From: an uncultured Prevotella sp.
GTDB lineage: Bacteria > Bacteroidota > Bacteroidia > Bacteroidales > Bacteroidaceae
Length of the DNA stretch: 45,431 nt
Direction of reading: 5' to 3'
Assembly (NCBI GenBank): GCA_900315035.1
Contig: OMXO01000040.1
Coordinates: forward strand, 1-45,431
Of this stretch, positions 22,469 through 32,279 are shown one piece after another. The position numbers were made by a program, and so were the translations under genes. Position 1 is the stretch's first letter, and every line of letters begins with the position of its first letter. Under the pieces are notes generated by a model. It saw nothing but the letters and a program-made list of their open reading frames with translations, did no database searches and had not been told where the DNA came from.

Positions 22469-23549
22469 TGGCGGAGATCCAGGTCAGGAAAGTCAACAGT
22501 CGGCAGACGCTGAAGGATTTCATCCATGTGGTGGATGGGATCTATCAGGGTTGTCGGCAGTATGTACCTGATTTTGAGAGCGACATCAAGGGACTGTTCG
22601 ACCCGAAGTTGAACCCTGGATTAGCCTTCTCTGAGATCCAGCCATTCGTGGCCTATCAAGATGGAAAGGCCGTCGGCAGAATCGTCGGCATCGTAAACCA
22701 CAAGGCCAACAAGACGTGGCAGACGAAGAACGTCAGGTTCTCGATGATCGAGTTTATCGACGACCAGGCTGTGTCGCGCGCCCTCATCGAGGCTGTGGAG
22801 ACCTGGGGCAAAGGCTACGGCATGGAGCATATACACGGTCCGTTAGGTGTGACCGACTTCGACAAGGAAGGGATGCTCGTGGAAGACTTTGACATGAACG
22901 GTTCGATGACCGCCATCTATAATCCCCCCTACTACCCCCAGCACATGGAGGCCTTAGGGTTTGAGAAAGAGGTTGACTGGCTGCAGATCCGCATCAACAT
23001 CCCAGAGGCGGTGCCTGCCAAGTATGCCCGTGTGGCTCAGTATAACCGTGAGGCCATCGGTCTGCGCGTGGAGAAGTTCAGTAAGAAGGAGATCATGGGT
23101 GAGTTAGGTCATCAGGCCTTCCAGCTGTTCAACCAGGCCTACGAGCATATCTTCGGATTCTCGGAGCTCTCCAGTGAGCAGATCGACCATTTCCTGAAGA
23201 AATATGTGCCTGTGGTGGATACCAAGATGATTCCCATCATCCTCAACGACAAGAAAGCAAAGGTCGTTTGTGGCCCTTCGGCTGGTGTCACCTGTTGAAG
23301 AGTCTCTTTCTGAAGCATGAGAAGAGTGCGGAGATGCTGTTGATCGCCGTGCGCCCCGACTATCAGGGACTGGGTGTGAACGCGATGTTCTTCGACGACC
23401 TGATACCCCTCTACAACAAGATGGGCATCCAATGGGCTGAGACCGGTCCGCAGTTGGAGGATAACGTCAGGGAGTTGTCGCAGTGGAAGCCGCTGAAGCC
23501 GGAGTTCGTGAAGCGGAGGAGATGCTGGCGACGGAACGTCGCAATGTAA
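22468..23549 (+). pseudogene. GNAT-like N-acyltransferase, frameshifted with internal deletion
   Basis: The first frame (22468-23298) gives MAEIQVRKVNSRQTLKDF and a long acyltransferase-like region (GVTDFDKEGMLVEDFD; NPPYYPQHME) and then stops early after KKAKVVCGPS. From 23268 the next frame continues with family-like sequence: WPFGWCHLLKSLFLKHEKSA, RPDYQGLGVNAMFFDD and ETGPQLEDN. In the family about 20-25 residues normally link these parts, so a segment is missing as well as the frame. It is either a decayed gene or an assembly fault. It overlaps serS by one base and starts the lipid cluster. The last codons (AATGTAA) come from the AT-rich repeat. Confidence 0.75.
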
Positions 23550-23586
23550 TAATTTAATAATGTAAAAATGTAAAAATGTAAAAATT
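23543..23586. repeat. AT-rich repeat array
   Basis: Units of AATGTAATA and ATGTAAAA, related to the 37-bp repeats at 17137 and 24856. It supplies the stop codon of the acyltransferase remnant. Confidence 0.7.
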
Positions 23587-23626
23587 AGACAATATAAAAA
23601 TTATAAAAACGAGATAAAAAACATAT

Positions 23627-24862
23627 ATGGAGAATAGAGTTGTTATTACTGGTATGGGGATTTGGTCTTGTCTGGGGGTGACCCTGGAGGAGGTGACCAA
23701 GTCGCTGTATGACGGAAAGAGTGGCATTATCTTCAGTCAGGAGCGGAAGGACAAGGGATTCCGTTCACCCTTCTGTGCTGATGTGCCCAAGGCTGACTTG
23801 AAGCCTTTTGTGAACCGCAATTTCAGGCAGTTTATGCCGGAGGAAGCGCAGTATGCCTATATGGCAACGAAAGATGCGCTGGAGAATGCGAAGTTGGATT
23901 TGGACTATATCGACCAGCACGAGGTAGGTATCATCTATGGTAATGACTCTGTGGCCGAGGCCACGATGATTGCCCTGGATAAGTTCAGACAGTTTGAGAG
24001 TACGGCTGCCTGTGGCAGTGGTGCCATCTTCCAGTCGATGAACTCGACCATCACGATGAACCTCGCCTGTCTGTTCCACCTGAAGGGTATCAACCTGACG
24101 GCTTCTGCCGCCTGTGCCTCTGGTTCGCAGGCTGTAGGTCTCGCCACCCTGTTGATCAAGAACGGTCTGCAGGACTGTGTGGTCTGTGGTGGTGGTCAGG
24201 AGGCCAACATGTACGGTGTGGCCTCGTTCGACGGTATCCAGTCGTTTGCCCTGCGCGAGCAGGACAATGATCCCACGAAGGCCAGTCGTCCGTTTGATAA
24301 GGACAGAAACGGACTGGTGCCTGGTGGTGGTGCTGCAACCCTCGTTCTGGAGAGTTACGAGCATGCCGTGAAGCGCGGTGCACCTATCCTCGCCGAGGTG
24401 GTCAGCTGGGGCTTCTCTGGTAATGGCGACCATATCTCCACGCCGAATGTGGCTGGTCCTGCCCGTTCTCTGGAGCTCTGTCTGGCTCACAGTGGCATCG
24501 ACATCAAGCAGATCGGTTATGTGAATGCACACGCCACCTCTACGAAGATCGGTGACAGCAGAGAGGCTCAGGCCATCGCCCAGATCTTCGGTGACTACAA
24601 GGTGCCTGTGACCTCAACGAAGAGTCAGACGGGTCATGAGATGTGGATGGCCGGTGCCAGTGAGATCATCTACTCACTGCTGATGATGAAGAACGGCTTC
24701 ATCGCCGGTAACGTGAACTTCGAGGCTCCTGACGAGGAGACCGCCTGCATCAACATTCTGCCAGAGACTGTCGAGACGAAGTTTGATACCTTCCTGAGCA
24801 ATAGCTTCGGATTTGGAGGAACAAACTCCACTCTTATTGTCCGTGACAATAAGAGAATGTAA
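23627..24862 (+). CDS. Beta-ketoacyl-ACP synthase II-like (FabF family)
   Basis: A 411-aa condensing enzyme. The catalytic triad is visible as C163 (SAACASGSQA), H302 (NAHATST) and H337 (SQTGHEMW). It extends an acyl chain on ACP with malonyl units. Its place next to a private acyl carrier protein, an MMPL exporter and a LolA-like carrier suggests a special lipid rather than bulk fatty-acid synthesis; that is inference. Full length. The final codon and stop (ATGTAA) overlap the AT-rich repeat. Confidence 0.88.
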   Translation: MENRVVITGMGIWSCLGVTLEEVTKSLYDGKSGIIFSQERKDKGFRSPFCADVPKADLKPFVNRNFRQFMPEEAQYAYMATKDALENAKLDLDYIDQHEVGIIYGNDSVAEATMIALDKFRQFESTAACGSGAIFQSMNSTITMNLACLFHLKGINLTASAACASGSQAVGLATLLIKNGLQDCVVCGGGQEANMYGVASFDGIQSFALREQDNDPTKASRPFDKDRNGLVPGGGAATLVLESYEHAVKRGAPILAEVVSWGFSGNGDHISTPNVAGPARSLELCLAHSGIDIKQIGYVNAHATSTKIGDSREAQAIAQIFGDYKVPVTSTKSQTGHEMWMAGASEIIYSLLMMKNGFIAGNVNFEAPDEETACINILPETVETKFDTFLSNSFGFGGTNSTLIVRDNKRM

Positions 24863-24892
24863 AAATTAAAAAATGTAATAATGTAAAAATTA
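24856..24892. repeat. AT-rich 37-bp repeat between ketoacyl synthase and ACP genes
   Basis: Identical to 17137-17173. It contains the TAA stop of the ketoacyl synthase gene. Confidence 0.85.
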
Positions 24893-24911
24893 AACTAATT
24901 AGATAAAGAGT

Positions 24912-25151
24912 ATGACAAGAGAAGAAATTATTAAGCAGGTAAACAGCATGCTTGCAGAGGAGTTTGAGATTGAAGAGAGTGAGTTCGCCCCTGAGGCTTC
25001 GCTGAAGGAGACACTGCAGCTCGATAGTATCAACCTGGTGGATCTGATCGCCCTCGTTCAGATGACGTATAAGATCACCATCCCTGTGAGCGATCTGCAT
25101 CAGATCCAGACGTTCAATAACCTCTATGATTACATTGAACAGCATTTGTAA
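24912..25151 (+). CDS. Acyl carrier protein
   Basis: A 79-aa acidic four-helix protein starting MTREEIIKQVNSMLAEEFEI. The phosphopantetheine attachment serine is S39 in LDSINLVDLIALV, a DSI variant of the usual DSL. This supports a dedicated, non-housekeeping ACP that serves the neighbouring ketoacyl synthase. Bounded on both sides by AT-rich repeats. Confidence 0.9.
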   Translation: MTREEIIKQVNSMLAEEFEIEESEFAPEASLKETLQLDSINLVDLIALVQMTYKITIPVSDLHQIQTFNNLYDYIEQHL

Positions 25152-25188
25152 AATGTAAAAATTAAAAAATGTAAAAATGTAATAATTA
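25152..25188. repeat. AT-rich repeat after the ACP gene
   Basis: AATGTAAAAATTAAAA followed by ATGTAAAA and ATGTAATAATTA. Same family as 24856 with the units in another order. Confidence 0.7.
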
Positions 25189-25195
25189 GAAAACT

Positions 25196-27646
25196 GTGAC
25201 GGAGGTATTTATTAGGATATCGACATTCTTCAAGGGGCATCGGGTACTCTTTTGGGCCTCGATGCTAAGCGTGTTTGTGTTCTTCGGGTATTTTGCGATG
25301 CAGATACACCTGGAGGAAGACATCAACAAGCTGATGCCCTCGTCGAAGAATGAGGATGGAAGCACGAAACTGGCGTTTGCCGACCTGAAGATCAAGGACA
25401 AGACATTCCTACTGTTTGAAGGACGGGGCGTGGAACAGTTGGCTGCCACCTGTGATGCCTTTGTAGATACCTTGTTACAGCGCGACTCCACCACTCAGGT
25501 CATCGGGGATGTCTTCTACAGACTGCCCGATGACCTGATGAGTGATGGTGTGGCCTATCTGGAAGACCACTTCCCTGCCTATATCGACACCACGATGTAT
25601 GCCCGGTTCGACAGTCTGTTGACCAAGGAACACATGGTCAAGCAGATGCAGCAGAACCATGAGGACCTGACAGGTGAGTTCGGAGAGATGTTCCCGGAAC
25701 TCATTGAGCTCGACCCGATTGGCATGCGCCAGGTGCTGGCAGAGCAGCTGATGCCCCTGTTGAAGGCTGGTGGCGGGTCATACCAGACGATTGAGGGCCA
25801 TTTCTTCGTGCCCGACTCAACGGTCTGTATCGCCTTTATCACCCCGAAGTTCTCTTCGACCAATACCGGTCAGGGATCAGCCCTCTTCGAACTATTGAAC
25901 GAGGAGATGCGCGAGTTTGCGCAGACTCATCCCGACGTGAAGATCAGCTACCACGGTACACCAGCCAGTGGGTATTACAACTCCACTCAGATCAAGCATG
26001 ACCTGACGACCACCATCACGGGGGCTTTGGTCCTCGTGCTGTTGTTCCTGTTCATCTGCTTCAGACAGTGGAACACCATCCCCCTGCTGTTGTTGCCCGT
26101 CGTCTTCGGTACCTTGTTCGGCTTAGCGATGATGTACTGGTTGAAAGGCCAGTTCTCACTGTTGGCCTTAGGCATCGGTGGCGTGGTGTTAGGTGTCGCC
26201 CTGAGCTATGTGCTCCACGTGTTGACACATTACACCTATGTGGGTGATGTCAAGCAGTTGTTGAAAGACCAGGTGAAGCCCGTCTGGCTGGGTTGTCTGA
26301 CCACCATCGGTTCGTTTGCCGGTCTTATCTTCATCCAGACCGACCTGTTGCAGGACTTCGGTCTGTTTGCCGCCTTTGCCATCTTAGGCACCACCCTGTT
26401 CAGTCTGCTGTTCCTGCCCCAACTGTTGGGTGAAGGCAACAAGCACGTGAACCAGAAGGCGTTTGCCTTGATCAACAAACTGAACACCTACCCCGTCGAT
26501 CAGAAGAAAGGACTGATTGCCGTGATCGTCATCATCATGGTCATCTGTATCGGTGCCTACTTCACTGGAGGTACCCGCTTTGATGCCGACATGCACAACC
26601 TGGGCTATCTGGAGGAGATGACCGAATACTCAGAGAACCTGTTGCGCGACAAGACCTATACAGGCGACAAACAGAAGTACTTTGCCAGTGAGGGTAAGAC
26701 GATGGAAGAAGCCATCGAGAACTTTGCCGTGCTCGATCATAAGCTCGACTCGCTGAAAGCCTTAGGACTGGTGAAGAGTTATACGCCGACCAACAAGATC
26801 TTCGTGCCGATGAAGGAGCAACAGGTGAGAATTGACGCCTGGAAGGCCTACTGGACCCAGGAGCGTCTGGCGACTGTGAGACAGTTGATTGCACAGACCG
26901 CGCCCCAGGCAGGACTGAACGCTGCAGCCTTCGACACCTTCTTCGAGGCAGCAGAGGCTGACTATGAGCCCGACTCGCTGTATGGGGCAGGACTGATACC
27001 TGCCGGCTACCAATCGACGATGATGGAAGAGAGCTATGGCGGCGACTATCTCTGTTTCACCTCTGTGCGCTGTGCCAATGACTCCGTGCGCAGCAGTGAG
27101 AGTGACTATATCAAGATCTGTGACGCCATCGCGCAGGATCCACACCTGCTCGTGCTCGACACCTATTATTATACCACCGACACCCTGAACAAGATGAGTG
27201 AGGACTTCAACGTGCTGCAGTGGATCTCGATGCTGTTCGTGTTTATCGTGCTGCTCGTGAGCTTCCACTTCAACCTGAAGCACACCCTGCTCGGTTTCAT
27301 GCCCATCCTGTTGAGTTGGCTGATCGTGCTCGGTGCCATGGTGCTGTTTGATATCCGTTTCAACCTCATCAGCATCATCATCTCGACCTTTATCTTCGGT
27401 ATCGGTGTCGATTACAGTATCTTCGTGATGAACGGTCTGATCGATCCCGACCAGAAGAAGCTGGCCTATCATAAGACCGCCATCTTCTTCAGTGCCGTGA
27501 CCTTGGTGGTGACGGTGAGCAGTATGGTGCTGGCCGTACACCCGGCTATCAAGTCGGTGGGCTTCAGTACGCTGGTTGGTCTGTTGTCGGCGGTAATCCT
27601 CGCCTACGTGTTACAACCCTTCCTCTTTAAATACATCAAGCGATGA
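25196..27646 (+). CDS. MMPL/RND-family lipid exporter
   Basis: An 816-aa integral membrane protein with two MMPL-type halves: an N-terminal helix, a periplasmic loop (about 35-260), a first block of five to six helices (about 265-405), a helix near 433, a second loop, and a final block (about 665-815). This is the arrangement of HpnN/MmpL-type exporters that move lipids across the inner membrane. It starts with GTG (25196). Its stop overlaps the next start (ATGA). Beside a LolA-like carrier it probably hands a lipid or polyene product to the periplasm. Confidence 0.85.
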   Translation: MTEVFIRISTFFKGHRVLFWASMLSVFVFFGYFAMQIHLEEDINKLMPSSKNEDGSTKLAFADLKIKDKTFLLFEGRGVEQLAATCDAFVDTLLQRDSTTQVIGDVFYRLPDDLMSDGVAYLEDHFPAYIDTTMYARFDSLLTKEHMVKQMQQNHEDLTGEFGEMFPELIELDPIGMRQVLAEQLMPLLKAGGGSYQTIEGHFFVPDSTVCIAFITPKFSSTNTGQGSALFELLNEEMREFAQTHPDVKISYHGTPASGYYNSTQIKHDLTTTITGALVLVLLFLFICFRQWNTIPLLLLPVVFGTLFGLAMMYWLKGQFSLLALGIGGVVLGVALSYVLHVLTHYTYVGDVKQLLKDQVKPVWLGCLTTIGSFAGLIFIQTDLLQDFGLFAAFAILGTTLFSLLFLPQLLGEGNKHVNQKAFALINKLNTYPVDQKKGLIAVIVIIMVICIGAYFTGGTRFDADMHNLGYLEEMTEYSENLLRDKTYTGDKQKYFASEGKTMEEAIENFAVLDHKLDSLKALGLVKSYTPTNKIFVPMKEQQVRIDAWKAYWTQERLATVRQLIAQTAPQAGLNAAAFDTFFEAAEADYEPDSLYGAGLIPAGYQSTMMEESYGGDYLCFTSVRCANDSVRSSESDYIKICDAIAQDPHLLVLDTYYYTTDTLNKMSEDFNVLQWISMLFVFIVLLVSFHFNLKHTLLGFMPILLSWLIVLGAMVLFDIRFNLISIIISTFIFGIGVDYSIFVMNGLIDPDQKKLAYHKTAIFFSAVTLVVTVSSMVLAVHPAIKSVGFSTLVGLLSAVILAYVLQPFLFKYIKR

Positions 27647-29100
27647 AGTATGAGGTGGTAGTAGCAGGCAGTGGACTGGGCGGACTGATATGCGCCTGGC
27701 TGTTGGCCAAAGATGGTCGGCAGGTGGTCGTGTTGGAGCGCCAGGCACAACCAGGCGGTTGTATCCAGAGCTATCCCAGGAAGGGACTGCACCTGGACAC
27801 CGGTCTGCACTATGTGGGCGGATTAGGTGAAGGCCAGAAACTCCATCGCATCTTCGACCACTTAGGACTGATGAAGCTGCCCTGGCAGCACCTCGATCCG
27901 GAAGGGTTCGACCAGGTGACCATCGCCGGGGAGACCTTCAAGTATGTGGAAGGCTACGACCACTTCGTAGAGAACCTGGCGCAACGGTTCCCAGCAGAGC
28001 GAGGCGCGCTCACTAAATATGTGAAGATGTTGCAGGAGGCCGATCTCGTGGAGTTTGGTTCCGACCGGGCCTTCACAGACTTCGGCACCAACGCCTACAA
28101 CTACCTGAGCAGTCTGTTCAAGGACGAACTGCTCATCAACGTGCTCTCAGGATCTGCCCTGAAGATGGAACTGAAGCAAGCATCGCTGCCCCTGTTCACC
28201 TTTGCCCATGGCAACAGCAGTTTCATCCAGAGCAGTTGGCGCCTGAAAGGTGACGGTAACCTAATCGTGAAGTCGTTGACCGATGATATCCGACAGTTCG
28301 GTGGTGAGATTGTCTGCAACGCAGAGGTCGAAGAACTCATCGAGCAAGACGGCCAGATAACGGCTGCCCGTTGTAAGAACGGCGAGACCTACGAGGGAGA
28401 CCTGTTTATCAGTGATATCCACCCCGCCCAGACCTTTGCGATGATCCAACAGTCGGAGAAGCTGAAACGCATCTATCGCACACGGATGAACATGATGGAG
28501 AACACCGGAGGGGCATTTACCACCAGTCTCATCCTGAAACCCAATGCCCTGCCCTACTTCAACCACAACAAGTTCGTGTATGAGCAGGCCAACGTATGGA
28601 CGTTCCCTGAGGAGCGACAGCCCCAGAAGGCCGGTGGGGTGATGATCAGTTGCAGAGTGCCGGAGAACGGCACCTATGCCCAGCAGATAGACCTGTTGAC
28701 CCCCATGGACTGGCAACAGTGCCAGCAGTGGGCCGACACCAAGGTAGGACGCCGGGGAGAAGACTACCAGGCCATGAAACAGGCGATGGCAGAAGCCTGT
28801 ATCGAACTGGCAGAGACCGTGATACCCGGATTGAAGGCGATGACAGAGACCTACTATACCAGTACGCCCCTGACCTATCGCGACTATACACTGACACCCC
28901 AGGGCTCAGCCTACGGTGTCAGGAAAGACTGCCGGAACCTCGTGGTGACCATGCTGTCGCCACGAACCCCCATCTCCAACCTGTTGCTGACAGGACAGAA
29001 CCTGATGCTACACGGACTGGAAGGAGTAAGTATGACCGCCCTGTTGACCTGCAGTGAGGTCTTGGGGCCATCGAAGATGAAAGCAATATTAAATCATTAA
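27643..29100 (+). CDS. CrtI/RetSat-like FAD-dependent oxidoreductase
   Basis: A 485-aa flavoprotein with an N-terminal dinucleotide-binding motif (VVAGSGLGGLICAW, G9/G11/G14), LERQAQPGGCIQSY and HLDTGLHYVGG as in phytoene desaturases and retinol saturases, and a C-terminal LTGQNLMLHGLEGVSMTALL segment. It would desaturate or saturate a lipid or polyene chain. The substrate is unknown. Translationally coupled to the exporter gene through an ATGA overlap. Confidence 0.85.
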   Translation: MKYEVVVAGSGLGGLICAWLLAKDGRQVVVLERQAQPGGCIQSYPRKGLHLDTGLHYVGGLGEGQKLHRIFDHLGLMKLPWQHLDPEGFDQVTIAGETFKYVEGYDHFVENLAQRFPAERGALTKYVKMLQEADLVEFGSDRAFTDFGTNAYNYLSSLFKDELLINVLSGSALKMELKQASLPLFTFAHGNSSFIQSSWRLKGDGNLIVKSLTDDIRQFGGEIVCNAEVEELIEQDGQITAARCKNGETYEGDLFISDIHPAQTFAMIQQSEKLKRIYRTRMNMMENTGGAFTTSLILKPNALPYFNHNKFVYEQANVWTFPEERQPQKAGGVMISCRVPENGTYAQQIDLLTPMDWQQCQQWADTKVGRRGEDYQAMKQAMAEACIELAETVIPGLKAMTETYYTSTPLTYRDYTLTPQGSAYGVRKDCRNLVVTMLSPRTPISNLLLTGQNLMLHGLEGVSMTALLTCSEVLGPSKMKAILNH

Positions 29101-29123
29101 TATAAGAAAAGGAGAGTAAAAAG

Positions 29124-29705
29124 ATGAAAAAGAGTATTATACTGATAACATTCCTCTGCCACCTGATGGCAGGATTCGCCCAGCAGGCAGACTTCCAGAA
29201 GGCCGTGGCCAAATACAAGAACCACAAGCATGTGACGGCTGTAGCCACGAAGACCACCCACAAGAACGCCGTGGCCCAAGACCAGGTGACGAAAGGAACG
29301 CTGGAGATGAAAGCCCCCTCGGAGGTGAGCATCACCATGGAAGGCGGCAAGGACCAGTTGCTGATGCAGGGCGACGTGTTCACCATGACCGTGAAAGGCA
29401 AGAAGCACACCACGAGCAGTCAGAAGAACAGTCAGTTCGTCACCTTCCAGGCCGTCTTTGAGAGTATCATGGCCGGTGGCAGCAAAGACCTGTCGAAGTT
29501 TGCTGACCTGCAGACCACGAAGCAGGGTAACACCCTGACGCTGACCATCACCCCACAGGCCGAGAGCAAGAAAGCCGCCAAGCGCATGCTGTTCAGTTCG
29601 TTTGTGATGACCATCGACACGAAGACCTCAGAACTGAAGACCCTGAGGATGAACGAACGTGCCGGTTATACAGAATATTCATTTACAGGCTATCAGTTTA
29701 AATGA
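29124..29705 (+). CDS. LolA-like periplasmic lipid carrier
   Basis: A 193-aa protein with a signal peptide (MKKSIILITFLCHLMAGFAQ) and an all-beta LolA-like body (TKGTLEMKAPSEVSITMEG; TLTLTITPQ). LolA folds carry acylated molecules through the periplasm. Paired with an MMPL exporter it fits a trans-envelope lipid route, as in aryl-polyene clusters. Its TGA overlaps the next start (ATGA). Confidence 0.8.
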   Translation: MKKSIILITFLCHLMAGFAQQADFQKAVAKYKNHKHVTAVATKTTHKNAVAQDQVTKGTLEMKAPSEVSITMEGGKDQLLMQGDVFTMTVKGKKHTTSSQKNSQFVTFQAVFESIMAGGSKDLSKFADLQTTKQGNTLTLTITPQAESKKAAKRMLFSSFVMTIDTKTSELKTLRMNERAGYTEYSFTGYQFK

Positions 29706-32275
29706 CAAGCGCCCGCAGACTATACCTACTCCTGACACTCCTGTTGTTCACGGTGACCTTAGGTGCACAGAACCTGACAGGACGCATCACCGACGCAGAG
29801 ACCGGTGAAGAGATACCCTACGCCAGTGTGGTGTATCATGGGCATCGCGTCGCCGTCATCTCTGATATCGACGGTAACTACTCGATAGCCAAGCACTTAG
29901 GTTGGAAACTCAGCTTCAGTGCCGTCGGTTATCAGACCATCGAGGTGACCATCAACAACCAGACAAAGAACAAGATGGACATCGCCCTGAAGAGCGACAG
30001 CAAACAACTGAAGGAGGTGACCATCAGTTCGAAGAAAGGCAAGTACAGCCGTAAGAACAACCCCGCCGTGGAACTGATGAAGAAGGTGATCGCGGCGAAG
30101 AAAGTGACCGACTTAGGCAATCACGACTACTATAAGTACGACAAATACGAGAAGTTGACACTGGCCGCCAACGACCTGACACCCCAGAAACTGGAGAAGA
30201 AGCCCTTCTCGAGTACCCCCTGGCTGTTGGATCAGGTAGAGGTATGTCAGTACAACAAGAAGATGATCCTGCCCATCAGTATCGACGAGACCGTCTCACA
30301 GATCGTCTATCGGAAAGACCCGAAGTCGAAGAAGACGTATATCAGAGGTCAGCAGTCGTCGGGTATCAACGACCTGTTCCAGACAGGTGACATGCTGAAC
30401 GTGGTGCTGAAAGACGTCTTTACTGATGTCGATCTCTACGATGACCAGATCCGACTGTTGCAGTACCCCTTCACCTCACCTATCGGTAAGGATGCCATCG
30501 CCTTCTACCGCTTCTATATCCAGGACACCCTGAAGATTGAGCGCGACAGTGTGATACACCTGCACTTCCTGCCGAACAACCAGATGGACTTCGGTTTCAG
30601 AGGAGATATCTACATCCTGAAAGACTCGACCTACCATGTGCGCCGTTGTGAGCTGACACTGCCCAAGCAGACGTCGGTGAACTTCGTGAAGAACATGAGG
30701 ATCGAGCAGGAGTTCGAGCAGTTGGACAACGGTGACTGGGTGTTGACGAAAGACGACATGATTACCGAGTTGGAGTTCGCCAAGTTCATCCAGGAATGTA
30801 TCGTCATCCGTACCACCCGACTGACAGACTACTCGTTCGACGAGTTGCCGAAGAAACTCTTCAAGGGCAAGCGAACGGAGATCAGAGAGCCGGATGCCGG
30901 TATGCGAGGCAAGGCCTTCTGGAACCAGTACCGACAGGTGGAACTGACAAAGAGTGAGGGGTCGATGGACAACTTCATCAAACAGATCCAGAACATCAAG
31001 GGTTTCAAATATGTCATGCTGGGCCTGAACGCCCTCATCGAGAACTCAATCGAGCTCTGGGGTGAAGAGAACAAACTCGACATCACCCCGGTGAACACCC
31101 TGCTCTCGCGCAACCAGTATGACGGCTGGAGGAGTAAGTTGAGTATCCAGACCACCGCCAACCTGAACAAACGCTGGTATGGTACCGTCTATTATGGACG
31201 TGGCTGGGGCAGTCATCGCAACTACTACGGCACATCGCTCACCTACTCGCTCATCGACAAGCAGTATATGCCCTTCGAGTATCCGAAGCGGAACATCAGG
31301 ATAGAGAGCGTCTATGACGTAGGAACACCCAGTGACCGGTTCCTGCCTACCGACAAGGATAACTTCCTCGTGGCCTTCAAGTGGACAGGTATCGACAAGA
31401 TGATGTTCTTCAACCGACAGAAACTCACGTTCGAGTATGAGGCCTATGGCGGTCTGAGAACCACCCTGAGTCTGAAGGCCGAGGAGTTCCAGCCCATCGG
31501 TGCCCTGTCGTTCAGAAAACTGAACCAGCCCAAGATTGAGTATAACGGTGACATGGTGGCTCACCCCGAGTTCCTGCGCACCACCGAGCTCTTTGCAGAG
31601 ATCAGGTTTGCACCCGGTGAGACCTTCATCAACAGTAAGCAGCGCCGTGTGACCATCAACCACGATGCACCCGCCATCTCACTGAGTCACACCTTCGGCT
31701 TCAGGAACATCCTGGGCGGTGATTACACCAGTAACGTGACAGAGGCGAAGATCTACAAGCGCTTCTGGATGAACAGCTGGGGTAAGATCGACCTCTTCCT
31801 GAAAGGTGGTATCCAGTGGAACCAGGTGCCCTACATGCTGTTGATACAGCCACCAGCCAACCAGTCGTTCATCATCGAGGAAGAGATGTTCAACCTGATC
31901 AACAACATGGAGTTCCTCAACGACCGCTATGCCTCGATGATGCTCTCATGGGACCTGAACGGTAAGTTCTTCAACCGTATCCCCCTCATCAAGAAACTGA
32001 AGTGGAGAGAGTATTTCGCCGTGAACGTGCTGTGGGGAGACCTGTCGGACCAGAACAACCCCTTCCTGCCACAGAATGCAGGCAGTGACAAGCTGATGTA
32101 CTTCCCCAAGGGCTGTAACGTGATGGATCCCAAGAAACCCTATATCGAAGTGGTGGGCGGTATCCATAACATCTTCAAGATCATACACGTGGAATACGTG
32201 AGACGATTGAACTACCTCAACTTGCCGACGAGTGAGAAATGGGGTATCAGATTTATTTTCAGACTAACATTCTAA
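29702..32275 (+). CDS. DUF5686 outer-membrane protein with carboxypeptidase-regulatory-like domain
   Basis: An 857-aa protein. A signal peptide ends near LGAQ. A carboxypeptidase-regulatory-like domain (GRITDAETGEEIPYASV) spans about 25-110, followed by the DUF5686 region and a long aromatic-rich beta-strand part ending WGIRFIFRLTF, typical of an outer-membrane barrel with a terminal aromatic. It may receive or insert the product of this cluster in the outer membrane. It is intact, unlike three of its neighbours. Confidence 0.85.
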   Translation: MTSARRLYLLLTLLLFTVTLGAQNLTGRITDAETGEEIPYASVVYHGHRVAVISDIDGNYSIAKHLGWKLSFSAVGYQTIEVTINNQTKNKMDIALKSDSKQLKEVTISSKKGKYSRKNNPAVELMKKVIAAKKVTDLGNHDYYKYDKYEKLTLAANDLTPQKLEKKPFSSTPWLLDQVEVCQYNKKMILPISIDETVSQIVYRKDPKSKKTYIRGQQSSGINDLFQTGDMLNVVLKDVFTDVDLYDDQIRLLQYPFTSPIGKDAIAFYRFYIQDTLKIERDSVIHLHFLPNNQMDFGFRGDIYILKDSTYHVRRCELTLPKQTSVNFVKNMRIEQEFEQLDNGDWVLTKDDMITELEFAKFIQECIVIRTTRLTDYSFDELPKKLFKGKRTEIREPDAGMRGKAFWNQYRQVELTKSEGSMDNFIKQIQNIKGFKYVMLGLNALIENSIELWGEENKLDITPVNTLLSRNQYDGWRSKLSIQTTANLNKRWYGTVYYGRGWGSHRNYYGTSLTYSLIDKQYMPFEYPKRNIRIESVYDVGTPSDRFLPTDKDNFLVAFKWTGIDKMMFFNRQKLTFEYEAYGGLRTTLSLKAEEFQPIGALSFRKLNQPKIEYNGDMVAHPEFLRTTELFAEIRFAPGETFINSKQRRVTINHDAPAISLSHTFGFRNILGGDYTSNVTEAKIYKRFWMNSWGKIDLFLKGGIQWNQVPYMLLIQPPANQSFIIEEEMFNLINNMEFLNDRYASMMLSWDLNGKFFNRIPLIKKLKWREYFAVNVLWGDLSDQNNPFLPQNAGSDKLMYFPKGCNVMDPKKPYIEVVGGIHNIFKIIHVEYVRRLNYLNLPTSEKWGIRFIFRLTF

Positions 32276-32279
32276 ACAC

